This document shows positions 15,178 through 23,506 of a stretch of DNA of 64,000 nucleotides, in pieces. The stretch is taken from positions 62,001 to 126,000 of the forward strand of contig JAFMIR010000008.1 of the NCBI GenBank assembly GCA_017853885.1. Reading direction: 5' to 3'. A program made the translations under genes and the position numbers. This DNA comes from Prosthecobacter sp. (GTDB lineage: Bacteria > Verrucomicrobiota > Verrucomicrobiia > Verrucomicrobiales > Verrucomicrobiaceae). Under the pieces are notes generated by a model. It saw nothing but the letters and a program-made list of their open reading frames with translations. It was not told the origin of the DNA and did no database searches. Each line of letters opens with the position of its first letter. Position 1 is the stretch's first letter.

Positions 15178-16230
15178 ATGGGAAGACCCTTCATTGACTT
15201 CACGGCGGTCAAAGCCGCCGTGACCTTCGCGCAGGTGCTCGAACATTACGGCCTCACAGCCAAAATGCACCGCACTCGCAATGGCGATGGCCTCGACGGC
15301 CCTTGCCCCATCCACCCTGAAGCCACCGGCAAAGACACGTTCAAAGTGACGCTCAGCAAGAACTGCTGGTTCTGTCATCTCTCCGCATGCAAATGCGGCG
15401 GCAATCATCTCGACTTCGTCGCGAAGATGGAGAACTGCGATGCCCACGAAGCAGCATTGAAAATCGATCAGTGGTTCAACCTCGGGCTGGCTGGCAAAGC
15501 GGATTCATCTCCGCCACGTCAACAGCAAGGAGGCTCATCCCCTCCTTCACGCTCATGGTCTGGATCACCTCCAGCCCATGGAAACCGAACTCAGTCCGAG
15601 ACACCGGAACCGGTGGAAGAGCCAGGCGAAAACGCACCTCTGAGCTTCAAGCTGGAGAATCTAAAAACGGATCATGCCTATCTGACCGAGCGAGGACTCA
15701 CCCCGGCAACGGTGGCGGAGTTTGGTCTCGGTTTTTGTGCAAAGGGCACCATGTCCGGGCGGATCGTCATCCCCATTCACAACAAGGATGGCGAACTCGT
15801 CGGCTACGCAGGTCGCTGGCCAGGACAACCGCCGGAGGATCGTCCGAAATACAAACTGCCCGCTGGATTCCGCAAAAGCGCCGAGGTTTTCAACCTCGAC
15901 CGTGCTTCCAAGGAGGAAAAGGGGCTGCCGCTGATCGTCGTCGAAGGTTTCTTCGATGTGATCAAGCTCTGGCAGCTCGGCTTTCGCCGCGTGGTGTCTA
16001 TCATGGGCAGCTCTCTCTCCGCAGCGCAGGAAACGGTGCTCGTGGAGGCATCCGAAGGCAGATCGGGCATCATCTTGATGTTCGACGAGGACGAGGCTGG
16101 ACGCATGGGCCGTGAAAAGGCCCTCATGAAGCTGGCGAGGCGGTTGTTTGTGCGGGTCGTGCCTCTTCCCCAAGAAGGAGCGCAACCGGATCATCTGACC
16201 GAGAACGAGCTTCACGAGCTGCTGGACTGA
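15178..16230 (+). CDS. DnaG-like primase with CHC2 zinc finger and TOPRIM domain
   Basis: 350 residues from the ATG at 15178; an in-frame GTG at 15121 would extend it by 19 residues but would cover the GCAAACA repeats. The zinc finger uses C43-x2-H46 and C63-x2-C66, with additional Cys at 71 and 73. A low-complexity Ser/Pro/Gln linker follows at about 100-150. The TOPRIM core shows LIVVEGFFDVIKL, MGSSLS and LMFDEDEAG, which carry the metal-binding acids. It lacks the C-terminal helicase-binding domain of chromosomal DnaG. It probably primes element DNA after transfer or during plasmid-like replication. Confidence 0.88.
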   Translation: MGRPFIDFTAVKAAVTFAQVLEHYGLTAKMHRTRNGDGLDGPCPIHPEATGKDTFKVTLSKNCWFCHLSACKCGGNHLDFVAKMENCDAHEAALKIDQWFNLGLAGKADSSPPRQQQGGSSPPSRSWSGSPPAHGNRTQSETPEPVEEPGENAPLSFKLENLKTDHAYLTERGLTPATVAEFGLGFCAKGTMSGRIVIPIHNKDGELVGYAGRWPGQPPEDRPKYKLPAGFRKSAEVFNLDRASKEEKGLPLIVVEGFFDVIKLWQLGFRRVVSIMGSSLSAAQETVLVEASEGRSGIILMFDEDEAGRMGREKALMKLARRLFVRVVPLPQEGAQPDHLTENELHELLD

Positions 16231-16255
16231 GAACCCATGACTGAAGACCTCTGCC

Positions 16256-16543
16256 ATGTTCATTCTCTATCCACAGACCGCCCGGTTCGCCATGGGCCAG
16301 CTCTTTGCCACGCCCGGTGTTCTCGCCGAAGTCTCTACCACGGACATCTCCTCCGCCCTCGCTCGACATGCGATGGGTGACTGGGGTGAACTCTGCCAGG
16401 AAGACATTGATGAGAACAATCGAGCGCTCGAAGAGGGCTCTCGGCTGCTGTCCGCCTACAGCTCGACCAGCCAGGTGAAGTTCTGGATCATCACGGAATG
16501 GGATCGTTCCGTGACGACCGTTCTCTTGCCCAGCGAATACTAA
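16256..16543 (+). CDS. Small conserved mobile-element protein
   Basis: 95 residues. The sequence (FAMGQLFATPGVLAEV, RHAMGDWGELCQED, FWIITEWDRSVTTVLLP) fits a widespread family of short proteins found on plasmids and integrated elements near ArdC and replication genes. Function is unknown. It is the last gene of the left operon and is followed by a strong bidirectional terminator. Confidence 0.75.
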   Translation: MFILYPQTARFAMGQLFATPGVLAEVSTTDISSALARHAMGDWGELCQEDIDENNRALEEGSRLLSAYSSTSQVKFWIITEWDRSVTTVLLPSEY

Positions 16544-16582
16544 AAACACCCGCCTCGGAATTCATCCGGGCGGGCTTTTTGT
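16541..16582. terminator. Bidirectional Rho-independent terminator
   Basis: CCCGCC and GGCGGG arms, extended imperfectly by CGG/CCG, are flanked by AAAAA on the left and CTTTTTG on the right. It can therefore terminate both the plus-strand operon ending at 16543 and the minus-strand gene ending at 16590. Confidence 0.8.
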
Positions 16583-16589
16583 TTGGAGA

Positions 16590-17042
16590 TCATTTGAGGA
16601 GCAGTTCGTCGACGAACTGGCGGAAGTCGCGATCAAAGAAGGCCTTTCTGTCCTCCCACACATGGCGCGGCACAGGCCGCCCGAAGAAGTTCCGAATGTC
16701 TTTTTCCAGTCCCTCCAGGCTGGACACCTCCCTGCCTTCGATGGCTCGATACCAGCAGTGCAGATGGAACATCAGCAACATGACAAACTGAGCTTCTTCA
16801 GCCGTGACGGGCTTGGTGTAGAGATCGGCTTGGGGATCGCGGATGCGGGCGAGTTTGGGATTCTTCTGGCTCTCCTCCCAGATGTCCCGGTGCTGCTCGG
16901 TGAGCCGGACAAGATTGTTCAGACGGCGTGAGCGGGTGTCTTCCCGAAAACTGACCGCTGTAAAAGCCAGGCTGGAGATGATTCCAACTGCTGAGAGCAG
17001 ATCAAAGGCATGAAGTCCGAGCCAAGCAAGGATGTGGGGCAT
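16590..17042 (-). CDS. Predicted membrane-anchored protein of unknown function
   Basis: 150 residues. One N-terminal hydrophobic helix (residues about 12-32) is followed by a cytoplasmic helical region with many charged and aromatic residues (LTEQHRDIWEESQKNPKLAR, FHLHCWYRAIEGREV, FFDRDFRQFVDELL). No catalytic motif is seen. The arrangement resembles small DUF-type membrane proteins found in genomic islands. It lies 43 bp after the minus-strand gene at 17086-17331 and probably shares its transcript. Confidence 0.65.
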   Translation of the reverse strand: MPHILAWLGLHAFDLLSAVGIISSLAFTAVSFREDTRSRRLNNLVRLTEQHRDIWEESQKNPKLARIRDPQADLYTKPVTAEEAQFVMLLMFHLHCWYRAIEGREVSSLEGLEKDIRNFFGRPVPRHVWEDRKAFFDRDFRQFVDELLLK

Positions 17043-17085
17043 GATGTGCCCATTGTATCACAAGCGGAGTGACTCAGGCCAGATG

Positions 17086-17331
17086 TCAGGCCTTGGCGGG
17101 GATGTCAGCCTTGGCATCGACCAGTATCCGGCGAGGCACACGGACGATCCGTTCATCAGGCCCACACCCTGCGGTCGCAGGCAGGAGCGGTTTGGCTGCA
17201 TCCGTCATGTCGATGCCGATGATGGCGAAATCGCCATCAGCCAGTTCCCAGATGTCAGGACAGTTTTCCAAGGCCGGGGTGCTTTGACCGTTAGCGTGTG
17301 GGTCAGGGCCGATTCTGCGGAGGAAGGTCAT
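17086..17331 (-). CDS. Small conserved mobile-element protein
   Basis: 81 residues from the ATG at 17331; the open frame extends further upstream but only this part looks conserved. Features are MTFLRRIGPDP, CPDIWELADGDFAIIGIDMT and GPDERIVRVPRRIL. Short acidic proteins of this kind occur beside XRE regulators on conjugative elements. It is divergent from the XRE gene at 17403, and the shared 71-bp region is the likely promoter of both. Function is unknown. Confidence 0.65.
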   Translation of the reverse strand: MTFLRRIGPDPHANGQSTPALENCPDIWELADGDFAIIGIDMTDAAKPLLPATAGCGPDERIVRVPRRILVDAKADIPAKA

Positions 17332-17402
17332 GGCAGGTGAATGGGTTTGTGAGGCATCATATCTGCTCTCATTTTGGAGGCAAGGCGATTTTCTGGCAAA
17401 AG

Positions 17403-17660
17403 GTGAGGGTGAACAAGCCCCTCCACGGCAAACGATCCAAGATCTTCTGCGAGCACATACGTTCGCTGCGGGAGAAAGCTGGCATGACGCAGCGTGATCT
17501 CGCCACGGCGCTTGGTCGTGAGCATGGGATGGTGGCAAGGATCGAGCTGGGCGAGCGACGCGTGGATTTGATCGAAGCCTTTGATTTGTTTGAAGCTCTC
17601 GGGGCCGATCCCGGCCGCGAAGTTCAAGAACTGATGAAAAAGTTCAACGCCGCCGCGTAA
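17403..17660 (+). CDS. XRE-family helix-turn-helix regulator
   Basis: About 85 residues from a GTG at 17403; a GTG at 17409 is equally possible and no clear ribosome-binding site decides. The HTH is FCEHIRSLREKAGMTQRDLA through GMVARIELGERRVDL, a compact XRE/Cro-type domain occupying most of the protein. It sits between two divergent element transcripts and is a natural candidate for the element's repressor. A candidate target is the palindrome at 13083-13097. Confidence 0.8.
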   Translation: MRVNKPLHGKRSKIFCEHIRSLREKAGMTQRDLATALGREHGMVARIELGERRVDLIEAFDLFEALGADPGREVQELMKKFNAAA

Positions 17661-17680
17661 ACCATCCACCCCGCTGACCT

Positions 17681-18388
17681 ATGCTTGGCCTTTGGAAAAA
17701 GCGCAAACCGGAGGAACTCCGGCCACCGACCTACACCCTGGTGGATGACTTTCAGACATCCTCTGATTCGTTCTACCAGAGCATCGAAGAAGAGCTTCAG
17801 CAGAGAAAGGTGCCTGGCCTGGAGCTGATGCGGCTGGATTATCGGGAGGGAGGTATGCTTTCCTCGAAGCGTGACTACCTGCGGATGAGGCGGGAGCGGC
17901 TCACTTTCGATCTCTGCTCTGCACCATTCGGAACATCTTGGTTCTTCTCGTATCGCTTCTGCGAGATACCCGCACCGTTCCCCTTCTGGCAGTTCATCGT
18001 GCTGCTCTTGCTGCTGAGCGGTTTGATCGTTGGCTATCTGGCTCTCTTTGGCATGGTCTGGGGCGGTATCACGATCGGGATGACCATCTTGGGTTTCATC
18101 CTGCTGCTGCGAAACACGCTGACGCTCGGGCTCGAGGACTTCGATTCATGGCTGTTGACAGTTCCTGTGTTCGGAAGGCTCTATGAAATCCTTTTGCGGA
18201 AGGAGACATTTTTCCGGCAGGACACCCGCCTCATGTATGTGGAAATGGTGGAGCGAATCATTAAAGCCAAGATCAACGAAGTCACTGCTGCCGAAGGGAT
18301 TGAGAAGATCGAGTTCATCGAAGCGAGGCCCGACATGCATCCCTTGCTCGCCCGAATGGTGCAAGTGCCCTCGCGAATGAGTGTATGA
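17681..18388 (+). CDS. Element-encoded membrane protein upstream of the coupling ATPase
   Basis: 235 residues. A soluble N-terminal part of about 100 residues is followed by two hydrophobic helices (about 105-128 and 130-150) and a charged C-terminal domain with several Glu/Lys-rich helices. No family is recognised. Its stop overlaps the start of the ATPase gene by 4 bp, so the two proteins are probably made together. A small membrane partner next to a coupling ATPase fits a role as anchor or pore component for DNA translocation; this is inference. Confidence 0.7.
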   Translation: MLGLWKKRKPEELRPPTYTLVDDFQTSSDSFYQSIEEELQQRKVPGLELMRLDYREGGMLSSKRDYLRMRRERLTFDLCSAPFGTSWFFSYRFCEIPAPFPFWQFIVLLLLLSGLIVGYLALFGMVWGGITIGMTILGFILLLRNTLTLGLEDFDSWLLTVPVFGRLYEILLRKETFFRQDTRLMYVEMVERIIKAKINEVTAAEGIEKIEFIEARPDMHPLLARMVQVPSRMSV

Positions 18389-21300
18389 CGACACCCCACG
18401 AACAGCTCTCAGCGCAGTATTTGCAGTGGGAGCTGCGGGGGCGTGGCTGGTTCATTCATCCCGAAGCAGTGGGATTGGAACCGCCATTTGAGAGATTTAC
18501 CGGCTATCGGCTGCGTGCGGAAGGCGTGACGGACGATGTTCGCCGCCCCTCCCTGATGGAGCGTGCCCTGTGCAAGGCTGGCCGGTGGTTCAACACAGAG
18601 AAAATCCACATCAATGAGACCGAGGACACGGCTTCGGAAGAAGATGTGGCCACCTGGAGCAGGGGCTACTGCCATGAAATCGCGCTGACTTTTCCCAGGG
18701 CTCCCCGCTATCGGCGTGAGCAGATGGATTCGTTTTTGAGGCTGTGCCGGGCCTGCCGAGAGCCGGTGGCATTCGAGATTCTAGCCGACCAGCGAGAGAT
18801 CGGTTTCCAATGGGCATGCAGTGAGGAGGATGCATCTCAGCTTAAAGCGCAGACCGAGACGCACTTCCCTGGCTGTGTCACCCGCCCAACCGAAAACCTT
18901 CTGCATTCAGCCTGGGAGCGAACCGGGCGTTTTTTTGCTGCGGCTGAGATTGGTTTAGGACGCGACTTTTTGCTCTCTCTCGAAACTGGGAAGAGTGATC
19001 TGCTGCCTGGATTGATCTCAGCCATGTCCGGCTTTGCCGACAAGGAGATGGGATTGTTTCAGGTGATCTTCGAGCCTGCCACGGCGGCATGGGGTGAGAG
19101 CATGGTGCGAGTTTCGACTCACGCAGATGGCACGCCTGTTTTCAGGAACCGCGCTGAGCTATCACGTGAGGCATCTCAAAAGGCGCGGAGTCCGCTGTTT
19201 GCCGTGGTATTGCGGCTGGTGACGTGCGCCGAAAATGGCGCACGCGCATGGGCACTTTTGGCTCCGATGATGGCAGCGCTGAATGCGCTCGCTCGACCGG
19301 ACGGCAATCATCTCGTCCCGCTGGCGGCAGATGATTATCCAGCGCAGGCTCAGGAAGAGGACCTGCTCAAGCGACAGACTCACCGTTGGGGGATGCTGCT
19401 TTCGCAGGAGGAACTGCTCAATCTCATCCGCCTTCCCGATGAGTCGCTGGTGTCAAAGAAGTTGCGGCAGGACACCGGGCGCAGTCGTGCTTACTCAGGT
19501 GAACGCGATGAAGGCTTGTTCCTTGGTTGGAATGACCACGCCGGCCAGCGCAGCAACGTTTTCCTGACCACAGATCAGCGGGTGCGGCACATGCACGTCA
19601 TCGGCGGCACTGGGACGGGCAAAACGACGTTCTTGATGAATCTGATCCGCCAGGATTTGGAGAGTGGTGATGGCTTTGCTCTACTAGACCCGCATGGAGA
19701 TGTGACCGAGAGGCTGTTGGCACTGGTGCCAGCGCATCGACGCGATGACGTGGTGCTCGTCGATGCCAGCGATGAGGCATTCAGCGTTGGCTTTAACATC
19801 CTCCGGGCGACCACGGACTATGAGAAAACGTTGCTGGCGTCCGACCTCGTCAGCGTATTCCAGCGCCTCAGCACTAGCTGGGGGGATCAAATGACCGTGG
19901 TGCTCCGCAATGCCATCCTCGCCTTTTTGGAGCACACCGAAGGTGGCACTCTGGCGGATGTGCAGCGTTTTCTTCTGGAGCCCGAGTATCGGGGCAAGGT
20001 GCTCGAAGGGGTGACCGATGCGGATGTGGTCTATTACTGGAAGAAGGGCTTTCCCCAACTCGGCGGCAGCAAGTCCATCGGGCCAGTGCTGACGAGATTG
20101 CAGACCTTTCTCTCACCCAAGCCCATTCGCTACATGGTGAGCCAGCGCGATACCAAGCTGGACATCCCGGCGATCATGGACTCGGGCAAGATTCTCCTCG
20201 TCAAACTGCCCCAGGGATTGATGGGAGCTGAAAATAGCTACCTGCTCGGCTCGCTGATCGTTTCCAAGCTTCAGCAAGCTGCCATGGCTCGGCAGCGCCT
20301 TCCTGAGAACCAGCGCAGGCTTTTCACACTGTATGTGGATGAGTTTCAGAACTTCATCACGCCGTCCATGGCCGAGATTTTGTCGGGAGCGCGGAAGTAT
20401 CGGCTGTCCTTGGTTTTGGCGCATCAAGAGCTGGCGCAACTCGGCAGAAATGATGCCGTGGCAAGTGCGGTGCTGGCGAATGCCGGGACGCGGGTCGTGT
20501 TCCGCGTGGGAGATTCCGACGCCCGCGAGCTGGCGAAGGGATTCGCACACTTTGAGGCCGACGCGCTTCAAAGCCTCGGAATCGGAGAGGCCATCGTGCG
20601 CATCGAGCGAAGCGATCAGGATTTCAATCTGAGCGTTCCGTTTGATTCCATCGACGCAACGGGACACGAGCAGATTCGCGATGACGTGATCGCCCGATCC
20701 AGGAGTCGATACGGGACGCCACGAAGCGAGATCGAGGCAGCAGAACGGCAACGGCTTTCTGCGCTGACAGCACTTTCGCCCGCGAAGAGCCCGCAATCGG
20801 CAAAAGCCCAAGAGCCACCCGCTCCTGTCACAGTCGAGCCCTCAGTGCCCGATCCTCAGCTTGTTCCACCGATTGCCGTAGAAGTCCCACCTCATGCTGA
20901 GGCACCCCTTGAACCGCCCCAATACGAAACCACCACCCTCAAAGCTGATCTGGAGGAACTGGGACGCGGTGGGGACATCCACAAGGCCGCACAGGCCGAG
21001 TTCAAGCGGCTGGCTGAGGCGCGGGGCTTTCGAGCCACGATTGAGCGTCAGCTCCCCGGCTCGCTCGACACGGTGGACATCTACCTGGAACGGGAGGGCC
21101 TCAGCATCGCCTGCGAGGTTTCCGTCACGAACACACTCGAATACGAGATGAAGAACGTGACCAAGTGCCTCCGCGCAGGCGTGGCGCAGGTGCTCGTTTT
21201 GACCGTCGATGAGACCAAACACCAGCGGATCAGCGCGGCCGTCAGCAGCCTGCTCTCGGCTGAGGAGCAAAAGCGGGTGCTCTGCCTGATGCAGGCTGAC

Positions 21301-21519
21301 TTTGTCGCCTTTCTGGATTCCTGCCAAGCTGCGCCAGCCCCCGAGCCTCCCCCACCATCCGCAGCCAGCAGTTCCAAAGTCGTGAAAGGATGGAAGGTGC
21401 GAACCAACGCTGTCCCGACTCCAAGCGAAGACGTGAATGCACTGGAAAAGGAACTCGCCGCGACGATGGCGGAGAACCTTCGCCGACGGAAGACCAAGAA
21501 GCGCGGTGAGAAGAAGTAG
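18385..21519 (+). CDS. TraD/VirD4-like coupling ATPase with C-terminal nuclease-like domain
   Basis: 1044 residues. Residues 1 to about 330 form an N-terminal domain without obvious transmembrane helices. The ATPase domain has Walker A GGTGTGKTT at 407-415 with FALLDPHGDV following, and Walker B LYVDEFQNF near 649-657 plus a sensor-like LAHQELAQL. These match conjugative coupling proteins and HerA/FtsK relatives. A Pro-rich linker (about 790-855) leads to a C-terminal domain with DTVDIYLEREG and CEVSVTN, a D...E-x-S pattern resembling a PD-(D/E)XK nuclease with its Lys replaced. It probably moves DNA through the membrane with the protein encoded just upstream. The length is well above normal for VirD4 proteins because of the extra domains. 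Confidence 0.82.
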   Translation: MTTPHEQLSAQYLQWELRGRGWFIHPEAVGLEPPFERFTGYRLRAEGVTDDVRRPSLMERALCKAGRWFNTEKIHINETEDTASEEDVATWSRGYCHEIALTFPRAPRYRREQMDSFLRLCRACREPVAFEILADQREIGFQWACSEEDASQLKAQTETHFPGCVTRPTENLLHSAWERTGRFFAAAEIGLGRDFLLSLETGKSDLLPGLISAMSGFADKEMGLFQVIFEPATAAWGESMVRVSTHADGTPVFRNRAELSREASQKARSPLFAVVLRLVTCAENGARAWALLAPMMAALNALARPDGNHLVPLAADDYPAQAQEEDLLKRQTHRWGMLLSQEELLNLIRLPDESLVSKKLRQDTGRSRAYSGERDEGLFLGWNDHAGQRSNVFLTTDQRVRHMHVIGGTGTGKTTFLMNLIRQDLESGDGFALLDPHGDVTERLLALVPAHRRDDVVLVDASDEAFSVGFNILRATTDYEKTLLASDLVSVFQRLSTSWGDQMTVVLRNAILAFLEHTEGGTLADVQRFLLEPEYRGKVLEGVTDADVVYYWKKGFPQLGGSKSIGPVLTRLQTFLSPKPIRYMVSQRDTKLDIPAIMDSGKILLVKLPQGLMGAENSYLLGSLIVSKLQQAAMARQRLPENQRRLFTLYVDEFQNFITPSMAEILSGARKYRLSLVLAHQELAQLGRNDAVASAVLANAGTRVVFRVGDSDARELAKGFAHFEADALQSLGIGEAIVRIERSDQDFNLSVPFDSIDATGHEQIRDDVIARSRSRYGTPRSEIEAAERQRLSALTALSPAKSPQSAKAQEPPAPVTVEPSVPDPQLVPPIAVEVPPHAEAPLEPPQYETTTLKADLEELGRGGDIHKAAQAEFKRLAEARGFRATIERQLPGSLDTVDIYLEREGLSIACEVSVTNTLEYEMKNVTKCLRAGVAQVLVLTVDETKHQRISAAVSSLLSAEEQKRVLCLMQADFVAFLDSCQAAPAPEPPPPSAASSSKVVKGWKVRTNAVPTPSEDVNALEKELAATMAENLRRRKTKKRGEKK

Positions 21520-21564
21520 AGGCGGTGACTTGAAAAAGAGGGGGTGCGATGTTAAAGGCAATAC

Positions 21565-23118
21565 ATGAGTAAGACTTTGCCTATTTGCGAAAGTGGGGCC
21601 AAGCGAGTTGGCATCTGGATTCGCGTCTCGACCGAAGAGCAGGCCGAGGGTGACAGCCCGGATCATCACCGCGTCCGGGCGGAAATGTATGCCACCTCGC
21701 GGGGATGGAAGGTTCTCGAAATCTATGACCTCGCAGGGGTGAGCGGCAAGAGCGTGGCCGACCATCCGGAGGCCAAACGCATGATGGCTGACGTGAAGCG
21801 CGGGCACATCCAGGCGCTCGTCTTTTCCAAACTCGCCCGCCTCACCCGCAATGCGAAAGAGCTGATGGAGTTCAGCGAGTTCTTCCAGACCCACCAGGCC
21901 GATCTCGTGTCGCTCAGTGAGAGCATCGACACGAGTTCACCCGCCGGGCGGCTGTTTTTCAATCTGGTTGGCTGCATGGCCCAGTGGGAGCGAGAAGAGA
22001 TCGCCGACCGGATCAAGAGTTCCGTCCTTGTTCGCGCGAAGATGGGCAAACCGCTCAGCGGCAAGGCCCCCTATGGCTACATGTGGAAGGACAAGAAGCT
22101 CGCGGTGAACCCGGAAGAAGCCCCCGTGCGCAGGCTGATCTATGAGCTTTTCGACGAGCACAAGCGCATCAAAACCGTTGCCCGGATGCTGAATCAGCGC
22201 GGCTACCGCACCCGGAACAACAAGAAGTGGTCGGACACGGCGGTGCGCTTCCAGCTTCGTGATCCCACGCCCAAGGGCATCCATCGACGCAATTACAGCA
22301 CCAACATCGGCGGCAAGAAACTCGTCAACAAACCCGAGAGCGAGCACATTTTCAACGAGGTCGAGGCCATCGTCTCTGCCGAGCTATGGGAACGGTGCAA
22401 CGCCTGCCTGGACGCCCGCTACATGAAGCGAGAGCGCCGTCCCAGCAAGATGCCCGCTCATATCTTCAGCGGCTTCGTCGCCTGCCACTGCGGGGCCAAG
22501 ATGTATGTGCCCATGCGCACGCCGAAATACACCTGCCAGAAGTGCCGCAACAGCATCTCGTGCCAGGACTTGGACGAGATTTTCATGGAGGAGGTCAAAG
22601 GCTACCTCGTGAAGCCGGACAACATACAGGCCTATCTCAAAAAGGCCGGAACCGCCCTCTCTGAAAAGCAATCGCTCCACGAACAGCGGCGCAAGGAGTC
22701 CGAAAAGCTCACGCAGGACACCGAACGCATGCTCAGGCTCTACCTCGATGGCAACATCGGCGCGGAGGACTTCAAGAAGTTCAACCAGCCTCTCAGTGAT
22801 CAACGGTCACAGCTCGACGAGGAACTGGCTCGCCTCCAGGCCGAGATCGACGTTCTAAAAATCGACAACCTCTCAAGTGAACAGATGGTCTCCGAGGCCA
22901 TCGACCTGCATGCCCGCTGGCCTGAAATGAGCCTCGAAGAAAAACGCCGCGTCGCCGAACTGATGGTGCGCAGCATCATCGTGGGCGACGGCGAGATCGA
23001 ATTCAACCTCGTGCAGCTTCCCAGCTATCAAGAATTCACAAATTGGCAAAATACGTATCCTCATGACTGTAGGGCGGTGAGCAGCAGCACAAAAAACGCA
23101 GGCTTTGTTTTGCGGTGA
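21565..23118 (+). CDS. Large serine recombinase (site-specific integrase)
   Basis: 517 residues. The N-terminal resolvase domain has IRVSTEEQ with catalytic Ser22, SKLARLTRN, and GRLFFNLVGCMAQWEREEI. The recombinase domain follows (residues about 170-270), then a zinc ribbon (CHCGAKM, CQKCRN) and a C-terminal coiled coil. This is the architecture of phage and ICE integrases such as phiC31 or TnpX types. The gene ends inside the cupin gene on the opposite strand, so its last 27 codons overlap the cupin 3' end. The final residues (NTYPHDCRAV onward) may be encoded by host DNA. It is the recombination enzyme of the element. Confidence 0.93.
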   Translation: MSKTLPICESGAKRVGIWIRVSTEEQAEGDSPDHHRVRAEMYATSRGWKVLEIYDLAGVSGKSVADHPEAKRMMADVKRGHIQALVFSKLARLTRNAKELMEFSEFFQTHQADLVSLSESIDTSSPAGRLFFNLVGCMAQWEREEIADRIKSSVLVRAKMGKPLSGKAPYGYMWKDKKLAVNPEEAPVRRLIYELFDEHKRIKTVARMLNQRGYRTRNNKKWSDTAVRFQLRDPTPKGIHRRNYSTNIGGKKLVNKPESEHIFNEVEAIVSAELWERCNACLDARYMKRERRPSKMPAHIFSGFVACHCGAKMYVPMRTPKYTCQKCRNSISCQDLDEIFMEEVKGYLVKPDNIQAYLKKAGTALSEKQSLHEQRRKESEKLTQDTERMLRLYLDGNIGAEDFKKFNQPLSDQRSQLDEELARLQAEIDVLKIDNLSSEQMVSEAIDLHARWPEMSLEEKRRVAELMVRSIIVGDGEIEFNLVQLPSYQEFTNWQNTYPHDCRAVSSSTKNAGFVLR

Positions 23119-23395
23119 TCTGATGCCAACTCCCTGTGGGAATTAGAATGGCATCACCTGGAATCACAGGCCGCTGTTCACCGTCAACCTCCATGATACC
23201 TGTGCCTTCGAGGATGAAGTAGAATTCCTCACTAATCTTGTGGTAGTGGCGTTCCGTGGAGAAGCCTGAAGGCACCGATGCTTCAGCGAGACTCTGGTTC
23301 TGCACGGGGGCATTTGTGAGGTCGAGAATGCTCCGGATGGTGCTGCCGTCTTTGGTGGTAAACGGCTTTTGAGCTGAGAGTGCTTGGAGAGTCAT
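23036..23395 (-). CDS. Cupin-domain protein with 3' end at element junction
   Basis: 119 residues from the ATG at 23395; a TTG at 23425 would add ten. A single cupin barrel is visible: ERHYHKISEEFYFILEG for motif 1 and GDAILIPTGSWHQI for motif 2, with two His and one Glu as metal ligands. Proteins of this type bind a divalent metal; function is not defined. The 83 bp at the 3' end overlap the recombinase gene. The ending PPYSHEDTYFANL looks close to a native cupin terminus, so the insertion probably left the protein functional. Confidence 0.8.
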   Translation of the reverse strand: MTLQALSAQKPFTTKDGSTIRSILDLTNAPVQNQSLAEASVPSGFSTERHYHKISEEFYFILEGTGIMEVDGEQRPVIPGDAILIPTGSWHQITAKQSLRFLCCCSPPYSHEDTYFANL

Positions 23396-23478
23396 GGGCA
23401 AATATTTTCCCTGATAATCAGCCAAAATACAAGATTGAGTGCTTATTGCATGGCTTAGAGCAGACTAGCTACTGGACG

Positions 23479-23491
23479 ATTCGTTACGAAT
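23479..23491. promoter_or_regulatory. Palindrome upstream of ROK regulator
   Basis: ATTCGTTACGAAT is a perfect 13-bp inverted repeat, ending 15 bp before the ATG at 23507 and 84 bp upstream of the cupin start. It lies in the divergent promoter region and is a plausible autoregulatory operator. Confidence 0.5.
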
Positions 23492-23506
23492 ATGCATTAA
23501 AGTGCT

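Larger units (their letters stand above)
13020..23118. mobile_element. Integrated element with serine recombinase (approximate limits)
   Basis: Contains ArdC antirestriction protein, replication-relaxation protein, CHC2/TOPRIM primase, several small conserved element proteins, XRE regulator, coupling-type ATPase and a large serine recombinase at the right end. The recombinase stop (23118) lies inside the 3' end of a cupin gene on the other strand, marking the right junction within roughly 23036-23118. The left junction lies somewhere between the thioredoxin-fold stop (12513) and the element promoter (13077). I could not identify the att core. No MOB-type relaxase or VirB-type channel genes are present. 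Confidence 0.8.

Noticed and set aside
20842..21894. 350-codon minus-strand frame spanning the ATPase C-terminus and the recombinase start
   Set aside because: Covers two real plus-strand genes and their gap; no domain is visible.
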